DNA of 64,000 nt from G963663315 sp965116335. GTDB lineage: Bacteria > Pseudomonadota > Gammaproteobacteria > Arenicellales > Poriferihabitantaceae. Location: positions 2,852,001 through 2,916,000 of the forward strand of contig OZ220677.1 of the NCBI GenBank assembly GCA_965116335.1. The letters are read 5' to 3'. Below are positions 5,417-14,337 of this stretch, piece after piece. The notes beneath the pieces are model-generated. The model ran no database searches. It was not told the DNA's origin and saw only the letters and a list, made by a program, of their open reading frames with translations. Position 1 is the stretch's first letter. Each line of letters starts with the position of its first letter. A program made the position numbers and the translations under genes.

Positions 5417-7717
5417 TTATTTCGGGGTTTTATTGGTAAGTTCCTTCGCTCTTGCGAAATCTTCCTGGGCACCCACCTCGTTTCCTAAAGCTTGTAGGAC
5501 AATTCCCCGACCGTGGTACGCTTCGGCGAGTCGAGGATCGAGTTCAATGGCCTTGTCGAAGTCAGCGATGGCTCCCTGATAGTCTTTTGAGAGCCGCTTG
5601 GCAACTCCCCGATTGCTGTACATCACGGCATTTTGGGGATTGAGTTCAATAGCCTTATTGTAGTCAGTGATGGCTTCCTGATAGTGGCCTGAATCCCGCT
5701 TGACCTCCCCTCGGTTGTTGTACGCTCCGGCGTATTGAGGGTTGAGTTCAATAGCCTTGTCGTAGTCGGCGATGGCTCCTTGATGGTCGCCTGAAAAATA
5801 CTTGGAAATTCCACGATTACTGTACGCCTGAGCGAATTGAGGATTGAGTGCAATGGCCTTATTGTAGTCGGTGATGGCTTCTTGGTGGTCTCCTGAACCC
5901 TGCTTGCCTTTCCCTCGGTTGTTGTACGCTTCGGCATCTTTAGGATTGAGTTCAATAGCCTTGTTGAAATCGGCGATGGCTCCCTGATAGTCACCTGAAT
6001 TACTCTTGGCAATTCCTCGATTGTTATACGCGGCATATTGGGGATTTTGGGGATTGAATTCAGTGAGCATATTGTAGTCAGTGATGGCTTCCTGATAGTG
6101 ACCTGAGGCTTGCTTGGTATTTCCTCGGTTGATGTACGCTTTAGCATCTCGGGGATTGAGTTCAATGGCCTTGTTGTAGTCAGTGATGGCTTCCTGATAG
6201 TGACCTGAGGCTTGCTTGGTATTTCCTCGGTTGATGTACGCTTTAGCATCTCGGGGATTGAGTTCAATGGCCTTGTTGTAGTCAGTGATGGCTTCCTGAT
6301 AGTGACCTGAGGCTTGCTTGGTATTTCCTCGGTTGATGTACGCTTTAGCATCTCGGGGATTGAGTTCAATGGCCATATTGTAGTCAGTGATGGCTCCCTG
6401 ATGGTCACCTGAAGCTTGCTTGGCAACTCCTCGATTGTTATACACCACGGCATATTGGGGAGCATATTGGGGAGCATATTGGGGATTGAGTTCAATGGCC
6501 ATATTGTAGTCAGTGATGGCTTCCTGATAGTGACCTGAGGCTTGTTTGGCAATCCCTCGATTATTGTATGCTTCGCCATATTGGGGGTTGAGTTCAATGG
6601 CCATATTGTAGTCAGTGATGGCTCCCTGATGGTCACCTGAAGCTTGCTTGGCAACTCCTCGATTGTTATACACCACGGCATATTGTGGATTGAGCTCAAC
6701 CGATTTATTGTAGTCGGTGATGGCTTCCTGATAGTGACCTGAAGCCTGCTTGGCCCTCCCTCGGTTGTTGTACGCTTCGGCATCTCGGGGGTTGAGTTCA
6801 ATAGCCATATTGTAGTCAGTGATGGCTTCCTGATAGTGGCCTGAGGTTTGCTTGGTATTTCCTCGGTTGTTGTACGCTCCGGCATCTTTAGGATTGAGTT
6901 CAATGGCTTTGTCGTAATGATCTATTGCCTTTTCGATGTGTCCTTGCTGTCGGAGCCTCAGCCCCAGGTAGAAGTGATCTTCTGCTGTATAATCGCTGTA
7001 GAGCCTGTCGTGCGCGTTGGAGAGAGCAAAACCGGTGAAATCGCTGAAAAGATACTGTTCTGTGATGCCGAATTTCTTTTCTAATTCATCAAGGATGCCC
7101 TTCTTGCTGTCCCCCTCTATCTTGATAGATTCGTAGTCTTTTTCGTCTATTTTACCTTCCCCGAGTACAAAAACCGATTGCTGGGCAACAATACGATTGC
7201 TTAAGTGGCTGGGAACCCATTTCCATAATTTGTTCTGATTCAGGAATCCTGTAATGGGGTTATCCAGGTCTTCATAGGTTATTTCTCGAAAACGTTCCGG
7301 GTCGCCCGTCGGCATGGCGATTACCTTTCCATTTTGTTTTGAATTTCCCCAACAGGCAAACCAGAGCGCGACCAGGGCATTGGTGGTAAAGTCAATCAGG
7401 CAGGTCGCCGCGCTATTATGTTGTAATTCGGCAAGTAATTCGAGATCCGAATGCTTTTTTCCCTGCCGTTCCCGAAATCCGCGTAATTTTGCGCTCTCCA
7501 ATAACTGCTTTATGTAATTTTGAAATACTATTGGCGGCGGTGCCCCTGATGATGTTTCTATTCTTCGATAGGCGGATGCCGATACTTTCCAAGATGCGTT
7601 GGCTATGCCGCGATAGACCAAAAGCCTGCCTTCTAACTTTTGCGTCCAGACATGAAATTCTTCAACGCTTTTTATCGGTTCATTCATCTGCTTTAGTCTA
7701 TCGCTGCTTTGCCCCAT
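5417..7717 (-). CDS. FRG-domain protein with about 15 tetratricopeptide repeats
   Basis: A 766-residue protein in two parts. Residues about 20-200 are an FRG domain (LLVYRGIANASWKVSASAYR; later HNSAATCLIDFTTNALVALW), a module named for its FxxRG-like core and common in proteins near defence genes. Residues about 255-760 are 14 full 34-residue TPR units plus a leading partial one, each of the form AIELNPxxAxAYNNRG. It starts 25 bp inside the end of the hsdM/hsdS gene at ATG 7715-7717, which has a GGAG five bases upstream; the ATG at 7685-7687 is an alternative. Its position in the type I restriction locus suggests an accessory role. Enzymatic activity of the FRG part is unproven. Confidence 0.8.
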   Translation of the reverse strand: MGQSSDRLKQMNEPIKSVEEFHVWTQKLEGRLLVYRGIANASWKVSASAYRRIETSSGAPPPIVFQNYIKQLLESAKLRGFRERQGKKHSDLELLAELQHNSAATCLIDFTTNALVALWFACWGNSKQNGKVIAMPTGDPERFREITYEDLDNPITGFLNQNKLWKWVPSHLSNRIVAQQSVFVLGEGKIDEKDYESIKIEGDSKKGILDELEKKFGITEQYLFSDFTGFALSNAHDRLYSDYTAEDHFYLGLRLRQQGHIEKAIDHYDKAIELNPKDAGAYNNRGNTKQTSGHYQEAITDYNMAIELNPRDAEAYNNRGRAKQASGHYQEAITDYNKSVELNPQYAVVYNNRGVAKQASGDHQGAITDYNMAIELNPQYGEAYNNRGIAKQASGHYQEAITDYNMAIELNPQYAPQYAPQYAVVYNNRGVAKQASGDHQGAITDYNMAIELNPRDAKAYINRGNTKQASGHYQEAITDYNKAIELNPRDAKAYINRGNTKQASGHYQEAITDYNKAIELNPRDAKAYINRGNTKQASGHYQEAITDYNMLTEFNPQNPQYAAYNNRGIAKSNSGDYQGAIADFNKAIELNPKDAEAYNNRGKGKQGSGDHQEAITDYNKAIALNPQFAQAYSNRGISKYFSGDHQGAIADYDKAIELNPQYAGAYNNRGEVKRDSGHYQEAITDYNKAIELNPQNAVMYSNRGVAKRLSKDYQGAIADFDKAIELDPRLAEAYHGRGIVLQALGNEVGAQEDFARAKELTNKTPK
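6072..6377. repeat. Three near-perfect 102-bp tandem repeats inside the TPR array
   Basis: Three consecutive 102-bp units (34 codons each) are identical or almost so at DNA level, while the other TPR units have diverged. A 12-bp unit coding APQY is also repeated near 6450-6482. Near-identity including synonymous sites points to recent unequal recombination or slippage. Confidence 0.85.
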
Positions 7718-9351
7718 ACCCGCTCCACCGCTGACTGAATTTTCTTCTCGAAGCGGTTGATCAGTTCATGGTTGGCGGCTACCAGCACTTCTTCGGTTTC
7801 AATTTCGGCAACGATGGATTGCTGCACTTCCATGGACGGTAGGGGGGTTTCGATTTCTGCTAATTGGCTCTTGGTAACACCTTGTATAGTCGATCCCTGA
7901 CTGATTTTCTTGAAATTTGTTACCTTGTCTTTGAGCACATATACCAGATACTTTGAGTTGACTATATTTTTCACAATTAGTCCTTGGGAATCCTGGCTTA
8001 TGCAAACGTCAAAATCATTTCTGAATAGCTTCCCCAATCCAACTCTTGTTACTACAATAAGGTTGTCTTTCGGAATCAGGTTGGTAGCTGATTTTTTGAT
8101 AGCTTCTTTTGTGATGTGTTTCCGAGGTTTTGCGGTCTTGATATTTACAATGTCCGCGCTGGTAATCCATGGAATGTCTCCTTTCCAGTATTCTTCATTT
8201 TTTGTTGAGGGAGTGCCGCCACTTAAAATATTCTCGCAACATTCCTCCAACTTCACTATCGGCCATTCAGGATCAATCACAATTTGTGGCTGGTAGTTAT
8301 CAATCACCGCTCGCGCTCCGTCTATTACTCGTTGATAGCCTTCAATCTCCGCCACGATTTTCTGTTGTATCTCCGGGGGTGGGAGGGGGATTTCAAAAGC
8401 TGCCAAATCTTTTGGATAAACATGAGGTTGCCCCATCCCCACCTGAAGATCATATATAGCAGATTGTCTGGCTTTGAGGATGTGAAATACAAACTTGCTT
8501 AGCAGGGATTCTTGAACGGGTTTGATTGTGGAGCAATCGGATGCAAATATTGGCACGTCAAAGTAGTTGACAAATCCTGCATAGGCCCCTGACGCACTGA
8601 CCGTGATTGTCTCACCTGTGCGGTTTGCCTTATTGTGAAAAGTGGAAGGGCTTTGACCGCCAGCTATTACCGGAATTGACCCTGGCACAACCTCCTTTCG
8701 TGTGATCGCGGTTCCCTTTCTGATTTCGCAAATTTCTCCGAGAGCTACCATCCCAAATTTGGAGTTTATTACCCTACGTTCCCGATACCTCTCCCCACTC
8801 AAATTATATTCGCCATCCTCCGCAATCTTCTCCTTTCCGGCTATCAGTCCAAGTGTGGGCGTGTAATCTGCTCCAGATTCCGATACCTGATCGGTCGGCG
8901 CTGGCTCGGAACCGCCGACCGGCTCTCCTGCCCGCAGTCGTTCCAGATATTCGGCAATTTCAGCTTTCACTTTCGGCAGGTCGTTGTTCGTGATCTTCCG
9001 GCGTTGATCGCCCAGATCAAAACCGTCGTTCTCTACCTTGAAAAAAGCGACGTGGTTCGATTTTCTCGCCAATGCTCTGTCCAGAATCAGAATGGAGGTC
9101 TTGACTCCGGAATAGGGCTTGAATACGCCTGCCGGTAGCGAGATGACGGCGACCAGATAATTCTCCACCAGCATTTTTCGTAATTGCCGGTGGGCGTTCT
9201 GGCTCTGGAAGATGATGCCTTCCGGTACGATGATTGCGGCGCGTCCACGAGGTGTCAGGTGCTCGGCCATGTAATCGACAAACAGCACTTCGCTGCGTTT
9301 GGATTGTACTGAAAATCGGTTGTGCGGACGGATGCCGCCTTTGGGTGACAT
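7693..9351 (-). CDS. Type I restriction-modification: HsdM C-terminal part fused to HsdS specificity domains
   Basis: A 552-residue frame. Residues 1-170 are the C-terminal half of an N6-adenine methylase (LFVDYMAEHLTPRGRAAIIV, then PAGVFKPYSGVKTSILIL). From about 195 it continues without a stop into two target-recognition domains, each ending in a spacer helix (PLPPPEIQQKIVAEIE and PLPSMEVQQSIVAEIE). So M and S are one polypeptide, an arrangement known for some type I systems. The frame starts right after the missing NPPF motif; with one T removed at 9364-9365 it joins the upstream hsdM frame into one protein of about 827 residues. As sequenced, a complete methylase cannot be made without frameshifting. 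Confidence 0.85.
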   Translation of the reverse strand: MSPKGGIRPHNRFSVQSKRSEVLFVDYMAEHLTPRGRAAIIVPEGIIFQSQNAHRQLRKMLVENYLVAVISLPAGVFKPYSGVKTSILILDRALARKSNHVAFFKVENDGFDLGDQRRKITNNDLPKVKAEIAEYLERLRAGEPVGGSEPAPTDQVSESGADYTPTLGLIAGKEKIAEDGEYNLSGERYRERRVINSKFGMVALGEICEIRKGTAITRKEVVPGSIPVIAGGQSPSTFHNKANRTGETITVSASGAYAGFVNYFDVPIFASDCSTIKPVQESLLSKFVFHILKARQSAIYDLQVGMGQPHVYPKDLAAFEIPLPPPEIQQKIVAEIEGYQRVIDGARAVIDNYQPQIVIDPEWPIVKLEECCENILSGGTPSTKNEEYWKGDIPWITSADIVNIKTAKPRKHITKEAIKKSATNLIPKDNLIVVTRVGLGKLFRNDFDVCISQDSQGLIVKNIVNSKYLVYVLKDKVTNFKKISQGSTIQGVTKSQLAEIETPLPSMEVQQSIVAEIETEEVLVAANHELINRFEKKIQSAVERVWGKAAID

Positions 9352-9361
9352 GAACGGTGGA

Positions 9362-10177
9362 TTAAGCCAGAATCACATCAACGCACTGCCCCCATCTCTC
9401 CTCGCTGGTCAGTGTGTCGTATTCATAGATTCTCGGTGCCAGGAAGCCGTGCAGATACAGGTTTACCAGCGACAGGCGCACCATATCGGGCGAGATGTCA
9501 TAGCCTGTGAAATTACCTGCCAGTCTGCCCTTTTCGTCCGGTGTCAAACGGGACTGGTTGGCAGGGTTTTGTGAATCCCGGTTGCTTTTCAGAATGTGTT
9601 TGTAAGCTGAAGTCAGGAACCCGGCAGTGCCGCAGGCCGGGTCCAGTACAGTCTCGTCTTTTTTCGGATCGATAATAGAGACCATGAAATCAATGATATG
9701 GCGCGGGGTACGGAACTGTCCGGCATCCCCCTGGGAGCCGAGTATCGACAACAGGTATTCAAAGGCATCACCGAGCCGCTCGCTATGATCATAATTGAAC
9801 TCGTCGATAATCTTGAGAAAAGCGCGCAGGGTCTCCGGGTCGCGGTAGGGCAGGTAGGCGTTGTTGAAGATGTCTCGGAATAGTGGCGGAATGGCTGGAT
9901 TTTCCGGCATCCGGGTGATCGCTTCGGCGTACAGGTTCAGAGTTTCGTGCCCGCCCAGCCCGGAACGCACCAGCCGCGGCCAGCCATAGCGGGCGAAGTC
10001 GCCTGAGAAATACTTGCGCTGGCCGCCCAATTCCTCGCTCATGGAGTCAATATCATCCATGAATTTATAAATCAGCGCGATGGTGATTTGCTCGACCTGA
10101 CTCTTCGGGTCGGGCACCTTACCGACGAGAATGTCACGTGCGGTATCAATACGGTGTTTGGTGGCGGTGTCGAGCAT
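9362..10177 (-). CDS. hsdM: Type I restriction-modification methylase HsdM, N-terminal part (frameshifted)
   Basis: A 271-residue frame with the HsdM N-terminal helical domain and the SAM-binding motif VLDPACGTAGFL at 177-188, preceded by GQFRTPRHI (153-161). It ends VDVILA-stop, one residue before the catalytic NPPF motif. The downstream bases read NPPFMSPKGG in the next frame, so one extra base breaks the gene exactly at the catalytic motif. It lies 9 bp after hsdR and belongs to the same operon. The product should methylate adenine in the recognition site and protect host DNA; in this reading it would be inactive. Confidence 0.88.
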   Translation of the reverse strand: MLDTATKHRIDTARDILVGKVPDPKSQVEQITIALIYKFMDDIDSMSEELGGQRKYFSGDFARYGWPRLVRSGLGGHETLNLYAEAITRMPENPAIPPLFRDIFNNAYLPYRDPETLRAFLKIIDEFNYDHSERLGDAFEYLLSILGSQGDAGQFRTPRHIIDFMVSIIDPKKDETVLDPACGTAGFLTSAYKHILKSNRDSQNPANQSRLTPDEKGRLAGNFTGYDISPDMVRLSLVNLYLHGFLAPRIYEYDTLTSEERWGQCVDVILA

Positions 10178-10186
10178 ATACAGACT

Positions 10187-12724
10187 CTACATCGTAAACT
10201 GGTTCAATGACACGTAATCCTTGACGTATTCGGGAACCAGACCACGGTATTTCTCTGGTACTGCCTTGAAGTCGCGGGTGGAGAAGGTCGGGTTGGTGGC
10301 GAGCTCGGTATAGTCCCGATTCTCGATGATGTGCCGTATATAATCACTGGTGACATAGGCTTTGAAATAATTGCGGATGGCCGGGATGGATTTGGCTTCC
10401 TGCGGTTTGTAGTCGGTGACAAACTTGGTAAATTCTTCTTCCAGCAGTTCGTCCCTGGATTTGAAGCGCGGGATGAGGTCGAAGACCTTTTCCAGAATTT
10501 CGCGCAGGGTCAGCCGCCGGTCCGTTGCGGCGGCTTTTCTCAGTTTATCCAGACTGTAGTATTCTTCGGGCTGATCGAACACCTCGCGGTTGACATAGTC
10601 AATGACACGGTCCCATTGTCCGGCTTTGACCGCTTCGACAATAGTCTGATCTTCCCGCACTGCATCGGCGAACTGATCGAAGAACATCCGATCAATTTTC
10701 ATGCCTTCGTGGCCGACCTTTTCCTCCTGTATCGAGTTGAGAATATCAGACCCCAGATGTTCATAAGAACCATCAGGCTTGACCGTTCCGATGGGCGCTT
10801 CGTCTTTCCCGGCGCCTGTTTTTGGCCGAGGTAGCCGGATCACCTCGTCATAATTGAATTCGGTCTCGAAGTATTCGCAGTTGCCGAAAAAATCAAACAG
10901 CTTGAATGCGGTTTTTTCCGGCTGATCAACGTGACTTTTCCGTTCATCGTCGAATAGCAGGTCAAGAAAGTTATGGCAGCGGGTGCCGCGCCCCTTGATC
11001 TGGATAAAATCGGTGGGTGAGAAGATCGGTCGGAACAGACCGAGATTGAGAATATCGGTACAGTCGTAGCCGGTGGTCATCATGCCGACCGTAACGCAGA
11101 CGCGAGCCTTGCTGGTCTTGTAGTCGGGCAGGAAGTTGGCTGAACCCAACAGGTTGTTATTGGCGAAGTTGATCGTGAATTTCTGCGCCTCCTGGATTTG
11201 CGAGGTTACCTGCACTGCGAAATCTGACTGATATTTGCCCGGAAACATCCGGTCGGCCATCTGATTGAGTATCTGCGTCAATCTGGCCGCATGGTTCTGG
11301 CTGACGGCGAAGATAATGGACTTGCCGACCTCGCGGCTGATGGGATCACGCAGTGCATGCTCAAGGAAGGTCTTGCAAAAAAGCTGGTTGGTGGACTCGG
11401 AGAAAAAGCGTTGCTCGAACTGGCGCTGTTTGTAGGTTTCTTTCAGATCGTCACCCGTATCGTCCGTGATGGAGACGACGAATCCGTCCTTGGAGAGAAG
11501 CCGGGTTGTCACATCGGTACGCGCATCAATCACGGTCGGGTTAACCAGGAATTTGTCCTTGACACCATCCAGCAATGAATAGCGAGAGGTTGGTTGTCCA
11601 CTCTCGCAACCAAAAGTACGGTAGGTATCGAGCAATAACCGGCGTTCGCTTTCACGCGGGTCGCGGACTCCGCTCCCGCTTTCGGTGACAGCGCCTTTCA
11701 GGTAGTCACGGGGCGTTGCAGTCAGGCCGAGCTTATAGCCGACAAAGTAGTCGAACACGGCGCGGGCGTTGCCACCTATCGAGCGATGCGCTTCATCGGA
11801 TATGACCAGATCGAAGTCCGTTGGCGAGAACAGTCTCTGGTATTTGTTATTGAACAGTAGTGACTGTACGGTACTCACTACGATCTCGGCTCTGCGCCAG
11901 TCATCCCGCTTTTCCTTGTAAATGATTGTCTGGAAGTCTGCCGTCAGCAGTCCGGTAAACGCTTTGCGGGCCTGTTCTTCCAGTTCCAGTCGGTCCACCA
12001 GAAACAGTACTCGGCGAGCGTTGCCGGAGCGCAGAAACAGCTTGATGACCGCTGCCGCAGTCAGGGTTTTGCCGGTTCCTGTTGCCATCTCGAAAAGAAA
12101 ACGGTCGTTGCCTGCTCGCACCGAACGTTGTAATGCGTGAATCGCCTTGCGCTGGTAGGCTCTCAGGAAACGCAGGTTGTTGGCTTGAATGAAGCCGGGC
12201 CGTTCGGTCGGGTTCTTCCAGGCCGCCTCGGAGGCATAGCCGGGTCGCTGAGTCAGGACGATGTAATCATCGTCAACCGGCTCGTCAATCAGGCGTTTCG
12301 GGTCGGGGGTAACCTGTTTGTAGCTGGTGACTGAATCCGGGGTTGGGAAGGTGGTGATGATATGAGGATTGCCGCGTTCCAGATCCCAGAAATAGTGTAG
12401 ATTGCCGTTGGAAAGTATGACGAAACGGCAGTTCTGGGAACGGGCGTATTTGCGGGCTTGTTCCTTGCCGACCAGGGGATTTTTGCTTTCGGCCTTGGCT
12501 TCCAGCACGATCAACGGGAAGCCTTTGGCATCCAGCAACAGGAAATCAATCCGGCCTTTGCGGGTGCTTTCGAAGTCATTGCCCAACGCTTCCAGATCAG
12601 ACTCCTGGATCGTGACATCGTGCTCAAGGCGGATATTACCCGGTCTGCCTTCTTCGTCGAAAAAACGCCAGCCGGATTCCTCAAGCAGCTTGTTGATCTT
12701 GATTCGGGCAGTGGGTTCGTTCAT
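10187..12724 (-). CDS. hsdR: Type I restriction endonuclease subunit R
   Basis: An 845-residue helicase-nuclease. The PD-(D/E)xK nuclease core lies near the N-terminus (RIDFLLLDAKGFPLIVLEAK, Asp 60, Glu 75, Lys 77). The SF2 translocase motifs follow: Walker A ATGTGKT at 214-220, DEAH at 310-313 and GLTATP soon after. It pumps DNA and cuts unmodified sites together with HsdM/HsdS. ATG 12722-12724 (MNEPTARIKINKLLEESGWR) is the family-like start; the frame stays open to 12913, but the extra 63 codons lack a domain. No inactivating lesion is seen, unlike in hsdM. Confidence 0.88.
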   Translation of the reverse strand: MNEPTARIKINKLLEESGWRFFDEEGRPGNIRLEHDVTIQESDLEALGNDFESTRKGRIDFLLLDAKGFPLIVLEAKAESKNPLVGKEQARKYARSQNCRFVILSNGNLHYFWDLERGNPHIITTFPTPDSVTSYKQVTPDPKRLIDEPVDDDYIVLTQRPGYASEAAWKNPTERPGFIQANNLRFLRAYQRKAIHALQRSVRAGNDRFLFEMATGTGKTLTAAAVIKLFLRSGNARRVLFLVDRLELEEQARKAFTGLLTADFQTIIYKEKRDDWRRAEIVVSTVQSLLFNNKYQRLFSPTDFDLVISDEAHRSIGGNARAVFDYFVGYKLGLTATPRDYLKGAVTESGSGVRDPRESERRLLLDTYRTFGCESGQPTSRYSLLDGVKDKFLVNPTVIDARTDVTTRLLSKDGFVVSITDDTGDDLKETYKQRQFEQRFFSESTNQLFCKTFLEHALRDPISREVGKSIIFAVSQNHAARLTQILNQMADRMFPGKYQSDFAVQVTSQIQEAQKFTINFANNNLLGSANFLPDYKTSKARVCVTVGMMTTGYDCTDILNLGLFRPIFSPTDFIQIKGRGTRCHNFLDLLFDDERKSHVDQPEKTAFKLFDFFGNCEYFETEFNYDEVIRLPRPKTGAGKDEAPIGTVKPDGSYEHLGSDILNSIQEEKVGHEGMKIDRMFFDQFADAVREDQTIVEAVKAGQWDRVIDYVNREVFDQPEEYYSLDKLRKAAATDRRLTLREILEKVFDLIPRFKSRDELLEEEFTKFVTDYKPQEAKSIPAIRNYFKAYVTSDYIRHIIENRDYTELATNPTFSTRDFKAVPEKYRGLVPEYVKDYVSLNQFTM

Positions 12725-12911
12725 TCGTTCATGTATAGATAAGGCCAATCTGTCATCCCGGACAATACATCCGCTCGCGGTAAGCCGCAACCGGTTTTTT
12801 AGCTTGTCGGGCGGTGCTTCAGATCTGCCTCTGAGGTCATTCCCTTGATAAGCACAATCCATAGCCTTTTTGGATGTATAATTCATGGCAACCACCTGTC
12901 CGGTATATGTC

Positions 12912-13382
12912 ATGCAATGGATTTTACTGTTAGTTATCGTAGCTTCTCTGTTTTACTTGTCGCGCTATTTCCCGAAAACTGCTTTCAGCGTTCTTGGCGT
13001 TCTGGTCGTCGCTGCCGGAGTCATGATTTTGAGCACTACGGAGATGGCTCAACTCAATCGGGGGAAAATATCCAATGAGGATATCCTGATCGAAAACCCG
13101 GTATTGATGCCGACTTATGCCGGGGGCTATCGGTTCAATGCCAGATTGCTTAATTCCAATTCGTCCCATTCGCTACGGGAACTGGCTATCAGCATTACCA
13201 TGCTGGATTGTGTCAGCGAGGAAGCGGAAAGTTGCCGTGTTATCGGCCAGGAAGACGAAAGAATCAATATTCAGATACCACCGGAGCAGGCGCGGGATAT
13301 TTCCAGGACGTTATCTTTTGACAACGCCTCCGCCGCAGGTATCCTGAAATGGGAATTCAAAGTAACTTCGACTCGCAGTTGA
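12912..13382 (+). CDS. Membrane-anchored protein of unknown function
   Basis: A 156-residue protein: two adjacent hydrophobic stretches at the N-terminus (MQWILLLVIVASLFYLSRYF, then FSVLGVLVVAAGVMILST) followed by a soluble domain of about 110 residues with several beta-strand-like segments (PTYAGGYRFNARLLNSNSSH). It ends in a pattern like an extracytoplasmic beta-sandwich. I do not recognise the family. The frame opens at ATG 12885; the internal ATG at 12912 is chosen because it directly precedes the first helix, but neither has a clear ribosome-binding site. It lies just ahead of aat; a GAGGAG sequence overlaps its stop codon. Confidence 0.6.
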   Translation: MQWILLLVIVASLFYLSRYFPKTAFSVLGVLVVAAGVMILSTTEMAQLNRGKISNEDILIENPVLMPTYAGGYRFNARLLNSNSSHSLRELAISITMLDCVSEEAESCRVIGQEDERINIQIPPEQARDISRTLSFDNASAAGILKWEFKVTSTRS

Positions 13383-13474
13383 GGAGCCATAACCATTGAT
13401 ACAGCATGGCGAGCGCAGCGTAGCTTTTCCTGCCCTGAAATACGCCAATCCGGAGGCTTTCGACCCACGCGATT

Positions 13475-14116
13475 TTGCCGAATCCGGTCGATAGTCTGGC
13501 GGGTCTGTTGGCGGTCGGTGGAGACCTTTCTCCTCGACGTCTGTTGTCCGCATACAGCAAGGGAATGTTCCCCTGGTATAACGAAGATCAGCCGATTCTG
13601 TGGTGGTCTCCAGATCCCCGGTGCGTACTTGTGCCTGACCAGTTCCATTGTTCCCGGAGCCTGGCAAAGTCAATGCGGTCGCAGGGGTTTGGTTTTACTC
13701 TGGACTTGGCGTTTGAACAGGTGATCCGGGCTTGCGCGGCACCGGCCAGAGGGCGTCTGGAAACCTGGATTGGTGAGGATATGATCGCCGCCTATACTCG
13801 CTTGCACCACCTCGGTTTTGCCCATTCGGTGGAGACCTGGAAGGAAGGTCGTCTGGTCGGAGGTCTATATGGCATTGCTATCGGCAGGATATTTTTCGGT
13901 GAGAGTATGTTCAGTACTGTCACCGATGCCTCCAAGGCGGCATTGAAATTTCTGGCAGAGACGCTGGATGAAGCGGGTTATCATCTGATCGACTGTCAGG
14001 TCACTTCCGATCATCTGCTGAGCCTGGGCGCATCAATCATCCCGCGCAGCGAGTTTATGGCAAGGCTTGAGCAGGCGTGCGGACACTCTATCCATACGGG
14101 GAAGTGGCCGACTTGA
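13475..14116 (+). CDS. aat: Leucyl/phenylalanyl-tRNA--protein transferase
   Basis: A 213-residue transferase that adds Leu or Phe to proteins with N-terminal Arg or Lys, marking them for ClpAP (N-end rule). Family blocks are clear: GLLAVGGDLSPRRLLSAYSK, GMFPWY, ILWWSPDPRCVL, FFGESMFS, LIDCQV. There is no ATG: the frame opens after a TGA at 13436 and the only plausible starts are TTG 13475 or rarer codons. A good GAGGAG at 13381-13386 is followed nine bases later by TTG 13396, which opens another frame reading HGERSVAFPALKYANPEAF, itself reminiscent of an Aat N-terminus. A frameshift between the two cannot be excluded. Confidence 0.85.
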   Translation: MPNPVDSLAGLLAVGGDLSPRRLLSAYSKGMFPWYNEDQPILWWSPDPRCVLVPDQFHCSRSLAKSMRSQGFGFTLDLAFEQVIRACAAPARGRLETWIGEDMIAAYTRLHHLGFAHSVETWKEGRLVGGLYGIAIGRIFFGESMFSTVTDASKAALKFLAETLDEAGYHLIDCQVTSDHLLSLGASIIPRSEFMARLEQACGHSIHTGKWPT

Positions 14117-14121
14117 CTGGA

Positions 14122-14325
14122 TCAATCGCCCTCGCCGATGAAGTCCTGGCCGGTTGAAAAGTCGAATATCCGGTCCAGTTCAAACTCGCTGATTAAACCA
14201 TCCACGGCTTTTTGGCCGTGTTCTCTGGCTACCTCAGTCAGTATCAGTTGGGCCGAGTGGCGATTGTAGGAGCCGCCGAAGTCGGCTTGTACCTTGAGCA
14301 GTTGTCGTGCCTTGTCCAGAGTCAT
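14122..14325 (-). CDS. Small conserved-looking protein downstream of PPi-phosphofructokinase
   Basis: A 67-residue, mostly helical, acidic protein (MTLDKARQLLKVQADFGGSY, then QLILTEVAREHGQKAVDGLI). No motif identifies a function. It follows the pfp stop by only 12 bp on the same strand and is probably the third gene of that operon. It converges with aat, leaving 5 bp between stops. The coding look (regular amphipathic helices, no low complexity) supports a real gene. Confidence 0.6.
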   Translation of the reverse strand: MTLDKARQLLKVQADFGGSYNRHSAQLILTEVAREHGQKAVDGLISEFELDRIFDFSTGQDFIGEGD

Positions 14326-14337
14326 TTTGTTGGGCCG

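Noticed and set aside
5623..6903. A 426-residue open frame in another frame of the TPR gene
   Set aside because: It is a by-product of the 34-codon repeat: a stop-free phase is copied with each unit. The peptide is low-complexity and repeats PSLTTI-like units with no fold.
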